This document shows, piece after piece, positions 45,473 through 49,555 of a stretch of DNA of 49,555 bases. A model generated the notes under the pieces. The model had not been told where the DNA came from, made no database searches, and saw only the letters and a program-made list of their open reading frames with translations. The DNA is from Spirochaetota bacterium (GTDB lineage: Bacteria > Spirochaetota > Spirochaetia > Treponematales > Rectinemataceae): the NCBI GenBank assembly GCA_022711355.1, contig JAKLFE010000037.1, forward strand, positions 1 through 49,555. The letters run 5' to 3'. The translations under genes and the position numbers were made by a program. The stretch's first letter is position 1. Every line of letters begins with the position of its first letter.

Positions 45473-45881
45473 CCTCCTTTAGCGGCCTTCGCTCCCCCTT
45501 GAAGCAGGGCTTCAAGCCGCGCGCGTTGCTCAGGCGGAGGTCCCAGCATGGAACTCTTCCCCTCGCGGCGCGCTCCTCCCGGCGGCCATCCCCCCCGCGG
45601 CGCCGCCCTCCCCTGCCCCAGGCCCCGGCCTCGGCCCGCCATCCCCGGCGCGGCAGCCCTGGAGCTGCCCTTGCCCCGCGCTACGCGCTCCGGGAGGGCC
45701 CTGGGCGCCGGCATCCCCGCTTCATAAAGGCGCGAAGCCCCTTGCCCTGTTGCGAAAACGAAGCTACCTTACATTAAGTCTTTAGCGGATTGGCAGTTAC
45801 CGTACACCGTTTTTTTAGCTCGAGGGCTGTCGCCATCGCAACCGCTCGGGGTTGAACGGGGTCGGATATACAGGAGAAAGC
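45473..45881. other. 409-base intergenic region between giant gene and acyl-CoA synthetases
   Basis: It holds a perfect 8-bp palindrome with a 3-base loop at 45498-45516. It also holds a 59-codon Pro/Arg-rich reading at 45549-45728, which I do not support as a gene although GGAGG precedes its ATG. An AT-richer stretch (45740-45830) follows, where a promoter for the synthetase operon is expected but not clear. Confidence 0.5.
45498..45516. repeat. perfect short palindrome CTTGAAGC-AGG-GCTTCAAG
   Basis: An 8-base inverted repeat with a 3-base centre lies about 65 bases upstream of the -10 of the giant gene. It could be an operator or part of a small hairpin. Confidence 0.5.
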
Positions 45882-47636
45882 ATGTACAAGCTGGAGCGAT
45901 ATACCTTCCCCGAGATAGTCGAAAAAAGCTCGAAGCGCTACGCCGAGCGGCCAGCCCTGGCCATGGTGGGGGGAGCAGCCATCTCCTACGCCGAGCTCGA
46001 GCCGAGGACGAGGCGGGTCGCCGCCCTCCTCGGCCTCCTCGGCGCCCGGCCCGGGGACCGGGCGGCCCTCGTCTCCGAGAACCGGCCCGAATGGGGAGTA
46101 GCCCTCTTCGGCATCTCCCGGGCCGGCTGCATCGCGGTGCCCATCCTCACGGACTTCACCGCGGAGCAGATGGGCAACATCCTCGAGCACTCGGGCAGCC
46201 GCCTCGTCCTGGCCTCGAAGCGCTTCGCCGAGAAGCTCGGCGCGGCCGGCGTCCTGGCCGGCCGGATCGTCGTCGCGGTGGAGGACCTCTCCTTGATCCA
46301 GGCCCCCGAAGGAGCCTCGGCTCCCTCGGCCTCGGCCCTCGAGGCCGCCGCGGCCTCGCTCTCGGTCCCCGAAGCCTCGGCCGACGACGTCGCCGTCATC
46401 GTCTACACCTCGGGCACGACGGGCCTGTCCAAGGGCGTCATGCTCAGCCATCGGAACATCATCGCCAACGCCGAGGGCTCCCGGAGGTTCATCGTCCTCA
46501 GGCGCACGGACCGCTTCCTCTCCATCCTCCCCCTCGCCCACACCTACGAGTTCACCATCGGCTTCATCATCCCCATGCTGGCCGGCTCGGCGGTCTACTA
46601 CCTCGACCGGCCGCCCTCGGCCACCGTCCTCCTCCCCGCCCTCAAGGCGGTCAGGCCCACCATCGTCCTCTCCGTGCCACTCGTCCTCGAGAAGGTCTAC
46701 CGCTCGAGCGTGAAGCCCGCCCTCGAGAAGATCGGCCTGTACAAGTACCGGGCCTTCCGGGGCCTCCTCGAGCGCCTCGCCGGGTACAAGCTCGAGAAGA
46801 GCTTCGGCGGCAAGATCCGCTTCTTCGGCCTCGGCGGGGCTCCCGTCGCCCCCGACGTCGAGTCCTTCCTCAACCGCGCCCGCTTCCCCTACTCCATCGG
46901 CTACGGCCTGACCGAGACGGCCCCCCTCCTCACCGGCAACAAGCCCGGCAAGGTGAAGGTCCACACCACCGGCCTGGCCACGACGGGGGTCGAGCTCCGC
47001 ATCGCCGATCCCCGGCCCGACACGGGCGAGGGCGAGATCCAGGCCCGCGGCCCCAACGTGACCTCGGGCTACTACAAGGACCCCGAGCGGACCAAGGAGA
47101 TCTTCACCGAGGACGGCTGGTTCCGCACCGGCGACCTCGGGGTCATGGACGCCGAGGGCAGGATCACGGTCCGCGGCCGCCTCAAGACCATGATCCTCGG
47201 CGCCTCCGGCGAGAACATCTACCCCGAGGAAATCGAGGCCGTCCTCAACGCCTCGCCCTTCGTCCAGGAGTCCCTGGTCTACGGCGGGGACTCGGGGCTC
47301 ACGGCCCTCGTCCAGCTCAAGCCCGGGGCCGCCGCCGAGCACGCGGCGGCGGAGCTCTCCGCCCGGGTGAAGGACCGCATCGAGGAGGCGGAGGTCGCGG
47401 CGGCGCGGCTCGGCGAGGCCGTCGGGGCCGCCATCCAGCGGGCCGAGGCGCGGGCCGGGGAGAGCATCGGATCGGCCGAGGAGGCCGCCGCCCGCCTGCT
47501 CGAGGCGATCCGCCGCGAGGCCAACGCCCGGCTCGCGGCCTTCTCGAGGATCCAGTCGGTGCGGATCCAGTCCGAGCCCTTCGAGAAGACCCCTACCCAG
47601 AAGATAAAGCGATACCTCTACCCTCGAAGGGACTGA
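45882..47636 (+). CDS. long-chain acyl-CoA synthetase, first of two
   Basis: A 584-residue ANL-family enzyme that activates fatty acids with ATP and CoA. The ATP-binding P-loop is YTSGTTGLSKGVMLSHRN (K184 in it). GYGLTETAP, RTGDLGVMD and GRLKTMILGASGENIYPEEIE follow, and the catalytic Lys is K574 in TPTQKIKR, ten residues before the end. Between the C-terminal domain start and that Lys there is a long Ala/Glu/Arg-rich amphipathic helical stretch (about 490-555). I chose ATG 45882, with AGGAG 5 bases upstream, not the TTG 30 bases earlier. It is followed after one base by a paralogue. The exact chain length preferred is unknown. Confidence 0.92.
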   Translation: MYKLERYTFPEIVEKSSKRYAERPALAMVGGAAISYAELEPRTRRVAALLGLLGARPGDRAALVSENRPEWGVALFGISRAGCIAVPILTDFTAEQMGNILEHSGSRLVLASKRFAEKLGAAGVLAGRIVVAVEDLSLIQAPEGASAPSASALEAAAASLSVPEASADDVAVIVYTSGTTGLSKGVMLSHRNIIANAEGSRRFIVLRRTDRFLSILPLAHTYEFTIGFIIPMLAGSAVYYLDRPPSATVLLPALKAVRPTIVLSVPLVLEKVYRSSVKPALEKIGLYKYRAFRGLLERLAGYKLEKSFGGKIRFFGLGGAPVAPDVESFLNRARFPYSIGYGLTETAPLLTGNKPGKVKVHTTGLATTGVELRIADPRPDTGEGEIQARGPNVTSGYYKDPERTKEIFTEDGWFRTGDLGVMDAEGRITVRGRLKTMILGASGENIYPEEIEAVLNASPFVQESLVYGGDSGLTALVQLKPGAAAEHAAAELSARVKDRIEEAEVAAARLGEAVGAAIQRAEARAGESIGSAEEAAARLLEAIRREANARLAAFSRIQSVRIQSEPFEKTPTQKIKRYLYPRRD

Positions 47637-47637
47637 C

Positions 47638-49347
47638 ATGGCCTCGTACCACTACGACCGCAACACGATAGGCGATATCGCCGTCCTCGGCGCCGAGCGC
47701 TTCGGCGACCGCCTCGCCCTGGCCATGGCCGAGGGCGACGGGATAGGCTACCGCGAGCTCGAGCGCCTCTCCCGGCGCGCCGCCGCCCTCCTCGCCCGCC
47801 TGGGCGTCCGCAAGGGCGACCGGGTCGCCATACTCTCGGAGAATCGGCCCGAGTGGGGCCTCGCCTCCCTCGCCATTGCCCGCGCCGGCGCCGTGGCGGT
47901 GCCCATCCTCGCCGACTTCCCCGCCGAGCAGGTGGCCAACATCCTCGCCCACTCGGGCGCCCGGGCCGCCTTCGTCTCGGAGAAGCTCCGCCGCAAGCTC
48001 CCCGAGCCGGGCCCTCAGCCGCTGGCCATCGAGGCCCTCTCCGAGCCGCGGGCCGACCGCGAGCTCGAGTGGGCGGCGGACTCCTTCAAGGGTCCGGAGG
48101 TCGAGCCGGGCGACCTCGCCGCCATCGTCTACACCTCGGGCACCACGGGCCAATCCAAGGGCGTCATGCTCACCCACCGCAACTACATCGCGGACGCCCT
48201 CGCCTGCTCGGTCATCATCGTCCTCGATCCCTCCGACGTGCTCCTCTCGATCCTCCCCCTGGCCCACGCCTACGAGTACACCATCGGCTTCCTCATCCCA
48301 ATGATGAGCGGGGCCTCGGTGCGCTACCTCGACCGGCCGCCCTCGGCCTCGGTCCTCCTCCCGGCCCTGGCCAAGATCCGCCCCAGCATCGTCCTCTCCG
48401 TGCCCCTCGTCATCGAGAAGGTCTACCGCACGGGCGTCAAGCCGAACCTCGAGAAAATCGGGCTCTACAGGCTCGCGGCGGCCCGGCCCCTCCTCGAGCG
48501 CATCGCGGGGCGCAAGCTCATGAAGAGCTTCGGCGGCCGCCTCCGATTCTTCGGCATCGGCGGCGCCCCCCTCGACCCCGAGACCGAGCGCTTCCTCCGC
48601 GCGGCGCGCTTCCCCTACGCCATCGGCTACGGCTTGACCGAGACCGCGCCGATCATCGCCGCCTCCGCGGTCGGCCGGACCTGGCCCAAGGCCGCCGGCC
48701 CCGCCCTCCCCGGCGCCGAGATACGCGTCGCCGACCCGCGGCCGGCCGACGACGACCCCGGCCTCTCCGTCGGCGAGCTCCAGGTGCGGGGCCCCATGGT
48801 CGGCCCCGGCTACTACAAGGACGAGGCGCGGACGGCCGAGGCCTTCACCCCCGACGGCTTCTTCCGCACCGGGGACTTGGGCTTCCTCGACGAGGCGGGC
48901 CGCTTCCACGTCCGCGGCCGGCTGAAGACCATGATCCTCGGCCCGGCCGGCGAGAACATCTATCCCGAGGAGGTCGAAGCCCTCCTCAATTCCTCTCCCT
49001 ACGTCCTCGAGTCCTTGGTCTACGGCGACGAGCGAGGCCTGACCGCCCTGGTCCAGCTCAAGCCCGAAGCCATCGCCGCCTTCGCCTCCGAGCTCGGAGC
49101 CCGCGTGAACGCGGCCGTGAAGGACGGCATCGGAGAAGCCGCCGGCGCGGCCACCCGGCTCGGCCAGGCTGCGGGCGGGGCTATCCAGAACGCCGAGCAC
49201 GCGGCCGCCGCCCTCCTGGAGCGCATCAAGAAGGAGACCAACCAGCGGCTCGCGGCTTTTTCGAGGCTTTCAGCAGTAGAAGTCCAGGAGGAGCCCTTCG
49301 AGAAGACTCCTACCCAGAAGATCAAACGTTTCCTCTATCCCAAATAA
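47638..49347 (+). CDS. long-chain acyl-CoA synthetase, second of two
   Basis: A 569-residue paralogue of the preceding enzyme, very similar along its length. It has YTSGTTGQSKG (K174), GYGLTETAP, FRTGDLGFLD, GRLKTMILGPAGENIYPEEVE and the C-terminal catalytic K561 in TPTQKIKR. The helical Ala-rich stretch before the last motif is also kept. The ATG follows the first stop by one base, with GAAGGGA upstream, so the two are in one operon from a recent-looking duplication. They may differ in substrate; the sequence does not tell how. No clear terminator follows. Confidence 0.92.
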   Translation: MASYHYDRNTIGDIAVLGAERFGDRLALAMAEGDGIGYRELERLSRRAAALLARLGVRKGDRVAILSENRPEWGLASLAIARAGAVAVPILADFPAEQVANILAHSGARAAFVSEKLRRKLPEPGPQPLAIEALSEPRADRELEWAADSFKGPEVEPGDLAAIVYTSGTTGQSKGVMLTHRNYIADALACSVIIVLDPSDVLLSILPLAHAYEYTIGFLIPMMSGASVRYLDRPPSASVLLPALAKIRPSIVLSVPLVIEKVYRTGVKPNLEKIGLYRLAAARPLLERIAGRKLMKSFGGRLRFFGIGGAPLDPETERFLRAARFPYAIGYGLTETAPIIAASAVGRTWPKAAGPALPGAEIRVADPRPADDDPGLSVGELQVRGPMVGPGYYKDEARTAEAFTPDGFFRTGDLGFLDEAGRFHVRGRLKTMILGPAGENIYPEEVEALLNSSPYVLESLVYGDERGLTALVQLKPEAIAAFASELGARVNAAVKDGIGEAAGAATRLGQAAGGAIQNAEHAAAALLERIKKETNQRLAAFSRLSAVEVQEEPFEKTPTQKIKRFLYPK

Positions 49348-49407
49348 ACTGCCTCGAACCCTGTTGCGCCCTCAATCAAGGAGCCAATCGAGGCGCGTTG
49401 GGAGGGC

Positions 49408-49555
49408 ATGAGCGCCTTCATCCCTCCCTTCTGCCCCTGGAAAGGCTGCGGCGAGCACCGGCTGCCAAGCTCCGCCAGGCCCTACCAGGCCTGCGTCCCC
49501 TGGGGCTCCTATCCCACCAAGGCCTTCGGCCTCGTGCCCCGCTTCCGCTGCACTT
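49408..49555 (+). CDS. start of a zinc-ribbon protein, possibly IS1595-type transposase (cut by window end)
   Basis: Forty-nine residues are visible: MSAFIPPFCPWKGCGEH..., then WGSYPTKAFGLVPRFRC. The spaced cysteines and the G-S-Y-x-x-K-x-F-G-x-V-P-R-F-R-C pattern resemble the zinc-ribbon start of ISXO2/IS1595-like transposases seen in spirochaete genomes. GGGAGG lies just before the ATG. The rest is outside the window, so an intact gene or element cannot be shown. Confidence 0.5.
   Translation, partial: MSAFIPPFCPWKGCGEHRLPSSARPYQACVPWGSYPTKAFGLVPRFRCT

Noticed and set aside
45549..45728. Small 59-codon Pro/Arg-rich gene with GGAGG before its ATG
   Set aside because: Composition is what random GC-rich DNA gives; no conserved pattern. 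It would need homologues or peptides to be accepted.
45745..49368. CCCTGTTGCG at 45745-45754 and 49359-49368, flanking the two synthetase genes, as attachment-site repeats
   Set aside because: Ten bases only, no inverted ends or integrase, and the genes look native in composition.

Overview
This is a dense, very GC-rich bacterial stretch with strong G/C third-position bias and many abutting or overlapping genes. The gene content points to a free-living or commensal member of the Spirochaetes. The pointers are a pyrophosphate-type phosphofructokinase of the long form, two tandem long-chain acyl-CoA synthetases, an S12 methylthiotransferase with the N-terminal LHGCAKNQVDAE signature, an HD-GYP protein with a degenerate metal site, a small RND-associated protein and several lipoproteins or surface proteins with relaxed signal sites. 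This placement is inferred from family resemblance, not from a marker gene search. No rRNA, tRNA or CRISPR array was seen.

Layout. (1) Positions 1-8647 form an efflux island. A TolC-type channel and a membrane fusion protein (cut by the left edge) are read leftward. A divergent OmpR-type response regulator and its sensor kinase follow. Ending tail-to-tail against the kinase is a second leftward operon: fusion protein, RND permease, small PG0541-like protein. A 7-bp direct repeat with 11-bp period sits between the TolC operon and the regulator gene and is a candidate regulator site. (2) 8795-11811, leftward: a conserved membrane protein, a LysM protein with a catalytically degenerate M23 domain, and an RpoD/SigA-family sigma factor behind an AT-rich promoter. 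(3) 11899-17432, rightward: HD-GYP-like protein, PPi-dependent phosphofructokinase, and a large TPR protein with a four-CxxC zinc ribbon. (4) 17511-23874, rightward, tightly packed: LolA-like protein, RodZ-like protein, RimO, UvrD/PcrA helicase, and a shortened class-III-aminotransferase-like protein without a recognisable PLP lysine. (5) 27885-23930, leftward: glycogen synthase, a membrane protein with three repeats of a winged-helix-like module, and an EamA-type transporter. (6) 27994-29103: a DUF362/4Fe-4S protein, divergent from glgA and probably leaderless.

(7) 29262-45295: a lipoprotein gene converges on a 14.7-kb gene for a 4,893-residue exported protein. The giant protein has alternating Ig-like repeats with DxDxDG loops, a long beta-strand-repeat (beta-helix-like) central part with six ~110-residue near-copies, and a FlgD-like C-terminal domain ending in a short conserved-looking tail. 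The convergent gap holds six perfect copies of GCGTCCTCT that can pair with an upstream arm, a likely two-way terminator. (8) 45882-49347: two tandem acyl-CoA synthetases. (9) At the right edge starts a zinc-ribbon protein resembling the N terminus of an IS1595-type transposase.

The most unusual content is the giant surface protein with its internal DNA repeats and the repeat-built convergent terminator. Next come three 'worn' enzyme folds (M23, HD-GYP, aminotransferase) that look kept for a non-catalytic role, and the two-pump efflux island built around one two-component system.
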